Assembly (NCBI GenBank): GCA_002841685.1
Contig: PHAM01000021.1
Location: 1-29,690 of the forward strand
DNA from: Elusimicrobia bacterium HGW-Elusimicrobia-2
GTDB lineage: Bacteria; CG03
Reading direction: 5' to 3'
Length of the DNA: 29,690 nucleotides
Part shown: positions 7,416 to 15,766 of the stretch, piece after piece
Layout of the letters: each line of letters starts with the position of its first letter
Numbering within the stretch: position 1 is the first letter of the stretch
Translations under genes and position numbers: made by a program
The notes under the pieces: generated by a model
What the model was told of the DNA's origin: nothing
Database searches by the model: none
Seen by the model: the letters and a program-made list of their open reading frames with translations, nothing else

Positions 7416-8699
7416 TTATTTCTGTTTTTCCCACATCAGCAACTGCGCGACAGACGCCAGCGTCGAACCTTCCTTTATTTCTTCCCTTATCCTGTTCTCC
7501 CTCTCCAGGACATCCATGGCCCTGTTTGTGAATTCGGCGGCTTTCTCTTTCGGGATCACCACCACCCCGTCATCATCGCCGATTATCCAGTCTCCCGTTT
7601 TTATCCGCACGCCGCTTATGACTATGGGCACCCCTATCTCTCCGAAACCCTTGGGCTCTCCCGCCTGAGGCGTGATCTCGGAGGAAAAAACCGGCAGATC
7701 CATTTTTTTGATATCCGGCGTGTCCCTGACGGCCCCGTGAATGACAATGCCGCCGAGGCCCTTCTGCAGGGCGCTGTGCGTTGCCAGCTCACCCCATACC
7801 GCGGGTGCGCCGCCGCCGGCGTCTATGACGAGTATGTCTCCTTTTGAGGCCAGGTCTATCGCTTCAACCGGTTTTGCCCAGTCGCCGGGATAGGTCCTGA
7901 CGGTCATCGTGCGGCCCGTCATGTGCTTCCCCGCGGTGACGGCTTTTATACCTTTGAGGGGCAGGCCGCGGTGCAGGGCGTCAGACATGTTCGCCGAGGA
8001 CACTTTACCGAGTACGCTCTTTATATTCTTCTCATCAATCCTGACGAAATACTCGCTGGTTATGCTTGTGTTTTTCTGAAGAGCTTTTTTTATTTTTTTC
8101 GTTTCCGCTTCCGGGTCTTTGGCTTTCGTTATCGCGCCGCCGACGATCACCGTGCCGGCGCCCCGGGAGACGTAAGACGCAGCGGTCTCAGAATTGATAC
8201 CGCCGGCAATGACAACGGGTATGTTGGTACGCCCGACAAGTTTATCGAGCAGGTCCCCTCCCTTTTCGCCCCGCATCTGCTCGTCTATGGAAATGTGTAT
8301 CCCTATATAATTCACTGAAAGAGACAAAAACTTTTCAATTGCCGCCTCATCCGCCTCGCCGATAAAATCAAGCATTATCTCCGCGCCGTAATTCAGCCCC
8401 GCCTCAACGCACTCCTGCACAGTGGAAACGCCCGCGGCGGAACAGACCGTCACTATGCTCGCCCCGGCTTTGGCGGCTATCTCGACTTCCGCGCGGCCAG
8501 TGTCCATTATCTTCATATCGGCGACAATAGGAATGTTTTTGAATTCCCCGCGTAGAGCCCGCACGGCTCCAAGGCCGCAGCTTTTTATCAGCGGCGTACC
8601 CGCCTCAAGAATATCAGCGCCTCCGGCGACCGCCGCTCGCGCGGCTTTAAGAGCCCGAGGCAGATCCACAAAATCAAGCGCTATCTGTAATTTAGCCAT
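7416..8699 (-). CDS. Hexulose-6-phosphate synthase / RraA-family fusion protein
   Basis: This 427-residue fusion has two domains. Residues 1 to about 210 are a 3-hexulose-6-phosphate synthase of the orotidine-5'-phosphate decarboxylase superfamily, with the N-terminal ALDFVD Asp and the DMKIMDTG motif (DxKxxD) that binds metal and substrate. Residues about 215-427 are an RraA-like domain with GGGAPAVWGELA and GAVRD, the region that holds the active site in related HMG/CHA aldolases. HPS condenses formaldehyde with ribulose 5-phosphate or runs in reverse. Such fusions are known and annotated as HPS/ribonuclease regulator. No phosphohexulose isomerase gene is in the window. A strong GGAGG site, inside the yjbQ coding end, precedes the ATG at 8699. 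Confidence 0.9.
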   Translation of the reverse strand: MAKLQIALDFVDLPRALKAARAAVAGGADILEAGTPLIKSCGLGAVRALRGEFKNIPIVADMKIMDTGRAEVEIAAKAGASIVTVCSAAGVSTVQECVEAGLNYGAEIMLDFIGEADEAAIEKFLSLSVNYIGIHISIDEQMRGEKGGDLLDKLVGRTNIPVVIAGGINSETAASYVSRGAGTVIVGGAITKAKDPEAETKKIKKALQKNTSITSEYFVRIDEKNIKSVLGKVSSANMSDALHRGLPLKGIKAVTAGKHMTGRTMTVRTYPGDWAKPVEAIDLASKGDILVIDAGGGAPAVWGELATHSALQKGLGGIVIHGAVRDTPDIKKMDLPVFSSEITPQAGEPKGFGEIGVPIVISGVRIKTGDWIIGDDDGVVVIPKEKAAEFTNRAMDVLERENRIREEIKEGSTLASVAQLLMWEKQK

Positions 8700-9126
8700 T
8701 TTTTCCTCCGCCTCCCATAACCGTGACCATGAGTTCTCTCTCTCTCGGACAGCTGTCAGTATCTATGAAGACAATCCTCTGCCAGACGCCGAGAAATACC
8801 TGCCCCTTTCTGACGGGAATGGTCATATCCGGCCCTATAAGGGAGGCCCGCACATGGGAATGGCCGTTACGCGCGGCGTGGGACAAATTGTGCTTGTATT
8901 CGCCCAGCGTTGGGATGATCTTCTCAAAGAAATCCCTGAAATCCTCCAGAAGGCCGCTCTCGCACTCTATGGCCGTTACGGCTCCCGTGGCGCCGGGGGC
9001 GAAAACATTCACCATTCCGTCGGAAACGCCCGAAGCGCAAACCGCCGCCTGGAGCCGGGATGTTACATCCACAATATCAAAATCCCCTTTCGTGGCGAAT
9101 TTAATGGTGTTCGTCTTTATAATCAT
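8692..9126 (-). CDS. yjbQ: YjbQ/UPF0047 family protein
   Basis: This 144-residue protein belongs to UPF0047, annotated as secondary thiamine-phosphate synthase enzyme because some members show weak thiamine-phosphate synthase activity. Family features are the VNVFAPGATGAVTA segment, the His-rich HNLSHAARNGHSHVRASLIGP region, likely a metal or phosphate site, and the VFLGVWQRI...D stretch. Length is typical. The physiological role of the family is not settled. The C-terminal glycine run (MGGGGKNG) is encoded by a purine-rich stretch that also forms the ribosome-binding site of the next gene, which it overlaps by eight bases. A TATAAA two bases before the ATG is too close to act as a promoter for this start. 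Confidence 0.88.
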   Translation of the reverse strand: MIIKTNTIKFATKGDFDIVDVTSRLQAAVCASGVSDGMVNVFAPGATGAVTAIECESGLLEDFRDFFEKIIPTLGEYKHNLSHAARNGHSHVRASLIGPDMTIPVRKGQVFLGVWQRIVFIDTDSCPRERELMVTVMGGGGKNG

Positions 9127-9160
9127 CGTTTATAAAAGCATTTTTCGGAGCTTTTTTCAA

Positions 9161-10825
9161 TTACTCGTTTTCTATTGCGTCAAGGATTTTGTGCAGCCAT
9201 TTCAGCGATTCTGCAATATTGGACAGCGCCTCTTTGTAATTTTCCTTTTTGAGCGCGCCTTCGGCTTTGAGAGTGAGCGATTCCGGATATGAGACATTGA
9301 CCCCCACCTTTCCCGCGTCGCCGGCCAGCGCCCCCGACTCGGTTATCATCGCTTTTATATTATCTTCAAAAAGTTTTTTCACCGATTTTTCTAAAACAGC
9401 GAGTTTGGCCTCGCACTCTTCCAGGTTCCCTTTTTCGCGCAACTCGGAAACACGCTCCTCTATCAATTTCTGAGCGGAAGAATCCCAGCGCATCAAATCC
9501 GCCGTTTTAAGGAGATCGTTCTGTTCAAGGATTCGCCGTTTGAGAGAGTCGCTCCTGTCTTTTTCTATCTTTTGCCTTTCCTCTTCTTGTTTCTTCATCT
9601 GCTTTTGTGAAACCGCGACGGTGTCTCCCACCCGGAATTCCGCTATGGCCTCATGTTCCATAACGAGGCCTTCATAAAGAAAAGGTTCATCGGAGAGTCT
9701 CTGTATAACCCTTCCTCGGGCTGCTATAGCGCTGTCCTTTGTGATGACAAAATTACCGTCAACGGGAAACTCGGAGCTGAAATTTATCCATATCTGCTTT
9801 TCTCCGCGATCAGAAACGCTGCTCACCCTGTCGGTAACACTGCCGGCTTTCACATATCGTTTCGCCTCACGCCTCTTTTCCGCGGCCTTATCAGCGATCC
9901 CGCCGACAAAGCCCGGCATATCAAATTCATAACTCACCGTGCTGAAAATGGAACTGCCCGCGTCGGAGCGGGTCAGATAACTCAAATCCACGGCCACGGG
10001 TTCAAACTCAAAAGAAATCCCCGCTGATATCTGGAGATCGCTTTCCAATTCCGAGAGAATGCCGCATTCCATGATAATATCTTCAAATCCGTATTTCACT
10101 CCGGCGCGAAAACCTGAAGTCTCAGAAGAACGAAGGCCCAGCGACAGAGCGAGATGTCCTATGTGTTCGGTGACAGCGGCCTCGGAAACGGAAAGAGGTG
10201 AAAATTTCTCTCCACTGTAATCTATCTTACCCAGAGAAGCCCTGTGCCAGACCGAGAAACGGGTGTCGGGCTCCCCGGAAACATCCGTGAACAAAGCCGC
10301 GGCGCGGCGAAAAAAGCCGAAGCGGCCTCTCACCTCAAAACCGGCCGAGGGCAAAACGGCGCTCTGGGCGTCCCCGTCAAGATCTTCTCCCGCGGCCGTA
10401 ACCGCCAGGCCCAATCTCAGGACATTTGAGGGCCGGAAACTCAAGGCCGCGGCATATCTGTAGTTGGAATATTCCGCCTCACCCGAAGGAATTCCCTCGT
10501 CGTCGTAGGCCTTTAATGTTTCTGACAGATTCATAATCACCGCGTAAGCGGCGAGAGAAAACTTATCCGACAGCCTCTGGCCGAAACCCGCGGAGCCTAT
10601 GTTGAGATTTCCCAGCCATCCGGCATACGAAAATTCCAGCGCTGTTTTTTCAACTCCGGCGAGCGCCGGATTGGCCAGCGCCGACGATGGCCCGTATTGC
10701 ACGGGGCTCACAGCCTGACGGGCGGAAGAAGGGACATCCAGAAAATCAAAGCAGCTTTGCCCCGGATCTGCCGCAACGAGAGCGGCAAAACAAAAAAGCA
10801 GGGGGAGCGCGTTTAATTTTTTCAT
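9161..10825 (-). CDS. PorV/PorQ-like outer-membrane protein with coiled-coil tail
   Basis: This 554-residue exported protein has a signal peptide (about 1-19). A PorV/UPF0164-like beta-barrel domain (about 24-310) follows, opening with FDFLDVPSSARQA and the ANPA motif, then alternating amphipathic strands. After about 310 comes a basic linker, a small beta domain (about 340-410), a strongly charged coiled coil (about 410-500) and a C-terminal helical pair. PorV in Bacteroidota is a FadL-like barrel that shuttles T9SS cargo to the attachment complex. The upstream gene, overlapping by four bases (ATGA), encodes a protein with a T9SS-like C-terminal signal, so a carrier role is a reasonable inference. 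The long periplasmic or surface tail is not usual for PorV. Confidence 0.75.
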   Translation of the reverse strand: MKKLNALPLLFCFAALVAADPGQSCFDFLDVPSSARQAVSPVQYGPSSALANPALAGVEKTALEFSYAGWLGNLNIGSAGFGQRLSDKFSLAAYAVIMNLSETLKAYDDEGIPSGEAEYSNYRYAAALSFRPSNVLRLGLAVTAAGEDLDGDAQSAVLPSAGFEVRGRFGFFRRAAALFTDVSGEPDTRFSVWHRASLGKIDYSGEKFSPLSVSEAAVTEHIGHLALSLGLRSSETSGFRAGVKYGFEDIIMECGILSELESDLQISAGISFEFEPVAVDLSYLTRSDAGSSIFSTVSYEFDMPGFVGGIADKAAEKRREAKRYVKAGSVTDRVSSVSDRGEKQIWINFSSEFPVDGNFVITKDSAIAARGRVIQRLSDEPFLYEGLVMEHEAIAEFRVGDTVAVSQKQMKKQEEERQKIEKDRSDSLKRRILEQNDLLKTADLMRWDSSAQKLIEERVSELREKGNLEECEAKLAVLEKSVKKLFEDNIKAMITESGALAGDAGKVGVNVSYPESLTLKAEGALKKENYKEALSNIAESLKWLHKILDAIENE

Positions 10826-13800
10826 CTTTTAATCATCAGCATGCCCTTGCTGGTTCCGTCAACCACCCAGAAATATAGCCCGGGCGGCACCTGCGAAAAA
10901 TTCCAGACCCATTCGCCGTTTACCGGATCCGGAGTGACATTTTCCCTCAGAACGCATTTTCCCGATATCGTAAAAACTGATATCTCGGCGGAAGAGCCGA
11001 GATTCGTAAAGGTTATGTTGTTTCCCGTAGCCGGTACAGGATAGGCATAAACACCGGGATCTTTGTTCGCGGTGAATGATGCCGGCGTGACAAAAAGCCA
11101 CACCGCCGGACTCTCGGCTTCAAAAACAACTTCGCAGTTTAAAATATATGACGACGCTTTTTCAAAAGACAGCGTATCGCTGTTATAAATGTAAGGTATG
11201 CCCCCGGAAACGGGAATCACGGCCGTCACTGTGCCGGGCAAAACCTTAAAACCCCTTACGGCGGATCCTGCCACAGTGTATATCGCCGCCAGAGAATCAT
11301 ACGCCGCCTTCTGCGACGAATCCAAATTCGCAGGCAAAGTTGAAATAAAACTAACTGAACCCGGAGATGAAAACTGCCCCGATGCCACCGTCACCGACGA
11401 GCCGTCGGATGCGAAGAATATATTTTTTTCGAAAGGCGAACAGAGAGTCACAAAATAAAAATATGTCGCCGCGCTCATCAGTGTCTCGCCGTCTATGTCT
11501 TTCAGCGATGAGGAAATAACAAGTTTATATCTGTGATTAAATTCAAGGCCGGGCGAAACGCTAAACCCCCGGAGGTCCGTTAAAGCTGTCACCTGATATT
11601 GTGAAGTTGTTAATTTTGTAAGAATGGCATTGCCGAGATTATCCCGCATATCCCATATTTCTACGGAATTTCCCGGAGAGCCGTCTGTGACGGTGTCTAT
11701 CTCTATCTTGAATGTCACTTCCAGCGACGGTGACGTTGAAACGCTCACAGAAGCCGAAAAGGACGACGGCGTGTTTATAAAATTCGTACCCGTATAACAG
11801 GAAATTGAGGGATCGGAAACAGAAAAATTCAGCGCCTCATCATAATTCCTCACCTTTATCCAGTAGCGCTCGTAAGAATCAAGCCCCGTCATTAAGTACG
11901 TTTGCTTTTGTCCGGCGGAAACGGGTGATACAATTGTTTGCGTGGAAACGGCAGAAAAAGCAGCGTCGTTGGAAAAAATAATTTCACAGAAAGCAGCGGA
12001 ACCTTCCTGCCCGTCATCGCCAGGAGCCGTCCAGGAAATAAAAATCCGGCTTTCATCCCGCCAGAGGGCATACGCGAGATCAGTCACAGGCAAAGGAGGA
12101 TAAACGTCAACAACCGTGAATGTCGCTATGTTTGATATGTGCGAGAAAACGCCATCGACATTCTGGCTGAAAACAGCAAAATATGTTTGCGACGAATTCC
12201 CCGGCGCGGGAATGTTTTCTATCACAAAAGTTTCTCCATCACCGGGATTCTTAGGCTGTATCGTGGAAAAATCAATCCCATATTTTGAGAGCGAATCCAC
12301 TTCATTCCATAAATCCGTATTCAGCGTCGGGTCAGTTGAATAATAAACAAAATATTTTTTACAAGGATCTGTTGATTCTTCGTTGTCGTATTTCGCCGGA
12401 GCCGTCCAGGAAAGCCGAACATCGCCGCCAGTGCCGCTGACGCAAAAACCCGTCAGATTCGTGATTGCCGTCGGAGGCCATGTTGTAAAAACCTCATTTG
12501 AATAACGCCTTTCATAGCAATAATTCGTCACAGCCGAAAGGCGAAGATAGGACGGCTGGGCAAGGCCCAAAGCCGAGGCGGAAAAAGTAAAAGGAGCGGA
12601 TGTCAAAAGAGTATCGTGCCTTTTGTAAATCCCGGTCTCTTCGCTCATCCCCGCGTTTGTCCGACCGTTATTGGCGCCGGAATCCCCCCCGGGATATGTG
12701 GAATAAAAAAGATAATAACCGGCAATAGACGCAGAAGCGTCATAATCCCAGTCAATCGTAATAGCATCTCCAGCAATTTCCTTAATAGCAAGATTTTCGG
12801 GCAAGCCCGGCGGCGCGCAATCGCTATATGCTGTATCAGAATTGTAAAAACCAGTCCACGGCAAGTCAGGATAAGCGCAAGTCCTGATGACATCGTAATT
12901 CCCTCCGGAAGAACACTTAAATAACACATTTCCGTCCATATCCGGCCGATAGATTATCGCCCCTTCATTTATTATTCTATTGAGCGTATTGATGTCAGGA
13001 TGAGCGTCGGAGGATCCCCCGTCAATCGGCACCGCAAATTTTGGATTCATCTTCGCAAGAAAAGCGGCTCCCGAACTGCCATTGGTATTTGAGCCGTGAT
13101 GATGAACTTTATAAATATCAGTGTTCGCCAGGTCGCCCGCGGCGCCTGTGTAGGAATATTCGGCAACACCGCTTGTTCCAAGTATCGCGTCCTCCTGCGC
13201 ACCGTAAGCGTCTCCCCCCGTAATAAAAGAGGCGTTACCGACCCATATTTTTTCGACCATCGCCCATATATTGTCGTCATCTCCTGAAACAGGAGGTGTT
13301 TTTTTCTTCGCTAGGATTTTGGCGTTGACGACAGGATCAAAACCCATCCAAGATTTGTCCCCCTCGTTAAAAACCGGTCCTGCATTAGCATTAGGGCCGC
13401 TGGTATATTCCCCTGCTTTCGGCTCAAAATAATGTCCCGCAAGGGAATCCGGGCCGCAACCTTCATTGTTAAGATCATTCATCAAAGTATCATAGGCGCT
13501 TTTATCGCCTTGCGGCCACCTGACCGGCTGAAAAAAGTTTAAAACATTATAGTTCTGAACAACCATAGACAATCCGGTAAAATGGTCAGCTCCGCAACAG
13601 GATAAAATCATAAAATCAATCGTCTTTACACCCGTATCACCGTGCCACGGGAGATTATCCAGAAAATCATCGACCCAGGATGAACTCTTCGTCGAACCCC
13701 GGCCGCCGTCAATCAAAATACATTTATCATCATTCGTCCCGAGTTTTCCATCTGCCCCCGGCAATTCAATAAATTCGCAATCGCCGTAATTCCCCTGACC

Positions 13801-13956
13801 CCAAAGAATAAAATGAATCCTCATATAATCTTCGGCATACAAATTAAACGGGACGGAGGTAATTAAAAAGAAAACTATCCAAATTTTTCTAAAAAATTTT
13901 AACACCTTTTCATTCTTTGAAAAATGGTAGAAACCATCTTCATTAGATTGTTTCAT
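10822..13956 (-). CDS. Secreted ComEC-type MBL-fold protein with FN3 and T9SS-like C-terminal domain
   Basis: This 1044-residue multidomain protein starts with a signal peptide with a long basic N-region (1-41, ending LYA). Residues about 45-365 form a metallo-beta-lactamase fold like the ComEC C-terminal domain: IHFILWGQGN, LIDGG (81-85), SCCGADH (119-125), TGGD (247-249) and KVHHHGSNTN from 283. Three fibronectin type III domains (about 390-720), an Ig-like Big_5-type domain (about 740-855), a linker domain and a C-terminal T9SS type A-like sorting domain (about 965-1044, ending PPGLYFWVVD...MLMIKR) follow. Two usual zinc-site histidines are Cys120 and Gly122. It overlaps plsY and the PorV-like gene by four bases each. 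Its DNA looks more AT-rich than its neighbours. Confidence 0.85.
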   Translation of the reverse strand: MKQSNEDGFYHFSKNEKVLKFFRKIWIVFFLITSVPFNLYAEDYMRIHFILWGQGNYGDCEFIELPGADGKLGTNDDKCILIDGGRGSTKSSSWVDDFLDNLPWHGDTGVKTIDFMILSCCGADHFTGLSMVVQNYNVLNFFQPVRWPQGDKSAYDTLMNDLNNEGCGPDSLAGHYFEPKAGEYTSGPNANAGPVFNEGDKSWMGFDPVVNAKILAKKKTPPVSGDDDNIWAMVEKIWVGNASFITGGDAYGAQEDAILGTSGVAEYSYTGAAGDLANTDIYKVHHHGSNTNGSSGAAFLAKMNPKFAVPIDGGSSDAHPDINTLNRIINEGAIIYRPDMDGNVLFKCSSGGNYDVIRTCAYPDLPWTGFYNSDTAYSDCAPPGLPENLAIKEIAGDAITIDWDYDASASIAGYYLFYSTYPGGDSGANNGRTNAGMSEETGIYKRHDTLLTSAPFTFSASALGLAQPSYLRLSAVTNYCYERRYSNEVFTTWPPTAITNLTGFCVSGTGGDVRLSWTAPAKYDNEESTDPCKKYFVYYSTDPTLNTDLWNEVDSLSKYGIDFSTIQPKNPGDGETFVIENIPAPGNSSQTYFAVFSQNVDGVFSHISNIATFTVVDVYPPLPVTDLAYALWRDESRIFISWTAPGDDGQEGSAAFCEIIFSNDAAFSAVSTQTIVSPVSAGQKQTYLMTGLDSYERYWIKVRNYDEALNFSVSDPSISCYTGTNFINTPSSFSASVSVSTSPSLEVTFKIEIDTVTDGSPGNSVEIWDMRDNLGNAILTKLTTSQYQVTALTDLRGFSVSPGLEFNHRYKLVISSSLKDIDGETLMSAATYFYFVTLCSPFEKNIFFASDGSSVTVASGQFSSPGSVSFISTLPANLDSSQKAAYDSLAAIYTVAGSAVRGFKVLPGTVTAVIPVSGGIPYIYNSDTLSFEKASSYILNCEVVFEAESPAVWLFVTPASFTANKDPGVYAYPVPATGNNITFTNLGSSAEISVFTISGKCVLRENVTPDPVNGEWVWNFSQVPPGLYFWVVDGTSKGMLMIKR

Positions 13957-14543
13957 AATTTTGACGCTTTTTTTTCTTCGCCGCGGAAAAGCCTGGCGAT
14001 GTTTGCCCTGTGCGAAAACAAAACAAAAGCAAACGCCGCCACGGCGAATATTTTAATTTCCGCTGACAGGCTGAATATAAAACAGAAAACGGGGAAAAAA
14101 CCCACCGCTATAATTGACGACAGCGAAATTATGCCAGACAGCGCGAAAACAACAACGAACACGGCAAAACTGGAAAGAAGGCAAAGCGGCGCGAGAGCCG
14201 ACGCCACGCCGGCGGAAGAGGCGACGCCTTTTCCGCCCCGGCCTTTAAGAAAAATTGAAAAATTGTGACCGAGGATAACCATCATACCCAGAGCGATCTT
14301 CAGAGTATAGCTTTCTCCGAAGAAAAAAGGAAAAATAAAACCTTTGGCAAAATCCAGAAAAAAAACAAGGAGCGCCGCGGCCAGCCCAGCGGCCCTGTAA
14401 ACATTCGTAGCGCCGATGGAGCCGGAGCCGAGTTCCCGCACATCCCTGCCCTTGAACAGCTTGACATAGATCCAGCCGAAAGGAACTGAGCCCGCGATGA
14501 ACGCGGCGATGATCAAAAAAACGGTCATCCAAGTTTCTGCCAT
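13953..14543 (-). CDS. plsY: Glycerol-3-phosphate acyltransferase PlsY
   Basis: This 196-residue membrane enzyme transfers an acyl group from acyl-phosphate to glycerol 3-phosphate, the first step in phosphatidic acid synthesis. The family motifs are present: GSVPFGWIYVK near the start, RELGSGSIGATNVYR and GHNFSIFLKGRGGKG, which form the phosphate- and substrate-binding loops. About five to six membrane segments and the length are normal. The ATG at 14543 overlaps the end of der by 19 bases. PlsX, its usual partner that makes acyl-phosphate, is not in the window. Confidence 0.96.
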   Translation of the reverse strand: MAETWMTVFLIIAAFIAGSVPFGWIYVKLFKGRDVRELGSGSIGATNVYRAAGLAAALLVFFLDFAKGFIFPFFFGESYTLKIALGMMVILGHNFSIFLKGRGGKGVASSAGVASALAPLCLLSSFAVFVVVFALSGIISLSSIIAVGFFPVFCFIFSLSAEIKIFAVAAFAFVLFSHRANIARLFRGEEKKASKL

Positions 14544-15766
14544 TTTATTTTTACCGGTACCCCCGAAAGCTCATAATTCTCTCTGATCATCCTTTCCAGA
14601 TATCTTTCATCCGCGGATGTGAGCGGTTTTCTTTTACTCCTGTATTTTATCAAAATTGCCGGCGGCGAGAAAGAAACCTGCTTTGCCGAGAGAATAAAAA
14701 GATGCAGGCGGGATTCCTCCACAATCTTTTTTATCCTCCTGTCCAGGCCCTGAAAGTTTATGGCGGCGCGCGCTTTCAGAAGAACAATTTCCCTGACGGC
14801 TTTTTTTATGCCCTTTTTTTTGGCCGCCGATATCATAAAGACCCCGGGAGCCGGAAGGAAAGCGAATGTTTCGCTCGCGTGGTTCATGAACATGCGGCGT
14901 TTGGACAGGGGAGTGATGTCGGATTTATTGAATAAAAGAAAGCAGGGCTTGTGTTTTATCAGAGCTGCGATACGCAGTTCCTTCTGCGTGAGCTCTTTTG
15001 ACGCGTCTATTATGAAACACACCGTGTCAGTCTCGCGCAAAGCGTCTTTGAAAAGGCTCATGTTGTAAACCCTGAGCTCCTCTCTTCTGTATCTTCTGAA
15101 AATGCCGGCGCTGTCATAAAATTTTATAAGGCCGAACTCGCTACTGTATGTCTCGGCCACTATCTCATTTGTCGTCCCGGGAATGGGGGATGTTTTGAAA
15201 CGGCTCTCGCCCAGAATGGCGTTCAGAAAAGTGGATTTACCCGCGTTCGGCGCCCCGACGACCAGACATGAGACGCTTTCCTTATTCGGTTTATCCACGA
15301 CTGGCGCGTCCTGCGCTTCGGCCTCATCCAGAAGATCATCCACGCCTTTTTTGTGCAGGGCTGAAATGCAATAAACGGGCAGTCCGTAACGGTAAAGCTC
15401 TTCCGCGGCCTCCTCGGCCTCCTCACTCTCCGACTTGTTGGCCACGATCCAGAGTTTCCGGGAGAATTTTCTGGCCTCATTGATTATTTCATCGTCCGTC
15501 GCGTTAAAATCCCGCGGATCGCAGATGACAAAGACAAGATCCGCGTCTTTCAGCGACGACGAACCTTCCCGGACAGCGCGCCCGTCAACAAGGCCGACGG
15601 TATCCACCGGGAAAAAAGTCACGCCGTCCCTCTCGAAAACACCCGTCTGATAATCGCTGGTGATACTTTCCTCATCCTTCGGCCTGGAATAAGTCTGCCT
15701 TTTTGTCAGGCGCGAGAATAATGTGGTTTTTCCCACGCCCGGTTTGCCTATAAAAATAATTTTCAT
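14525..15766 (-). CDS. der: Ribosome-assembly GTPase Der (EngA), degenerate first G domain
   Basis: Der is a double-GTPase needed for 50S ribosomal subunit maturation. This 413-residue protein, slightly short for the family, has two G domains followed by a KH-like C-terminal domain (about 330-413). Domain 2 is canonical, with GAPNAGKS at 171-178, DSAGI at 219-222 and NKSD at 280-283. Domain 1 keeps a P-loop (GKPGVGKT, 7-14) but has a poor switch I (SITSD for GVTRD), DTVGL for DTAGL, and NKSE for NKxD at 110-113, so its nucleotide specificity or turnover may differ. It overlaps hflX by four bases and plsY by 19. The domain order and the KH-like tail support Der over other GTPases. Confidence 0.92.
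   Translation of the reverse strand: MKIIFIGKPGVGKTTLFSRLTKRQTYSRPKDEESITSDYQTGVFERDGVTFFPVDTVGLVDGRAVREGSSSLKDADLVFVICDPRDFNATDDEIINEARKFSRKLWIVANKSESEEAEEAAEELYRYGLPVYCISALHKKGVDDLLDEAEAQDAPVVDKPNKESVSCLVVGAPNAGKSTFLNAILGESRFKTSPIPGTTNEIVAETYSSEFGLIKFYDSAGIFRRYRREELRVYNMSLFKDALRETDTVCFIIDASKELTQKELRIAALIKHKPCFLLFNKSDITPLSKRRMFMNHASETFAFLPAPGVFMISAAKKKGIKKAVREIVLLKARAAINFQGLDRRIKKIVEESRLHLFILSAKQVSFSPPAILIKYRSKRKPLTSADERYLERMIRENYELSGVPVKIKWQKLG

Noticed and set aside
9127-9160. TATAAA ahead of yjbQ as a promoter
   Set aside because: It is only two bases before the ATG, too close for a leadered or leaderless transcript from this start, and yjbQ is embedded in a tightly packed operon.
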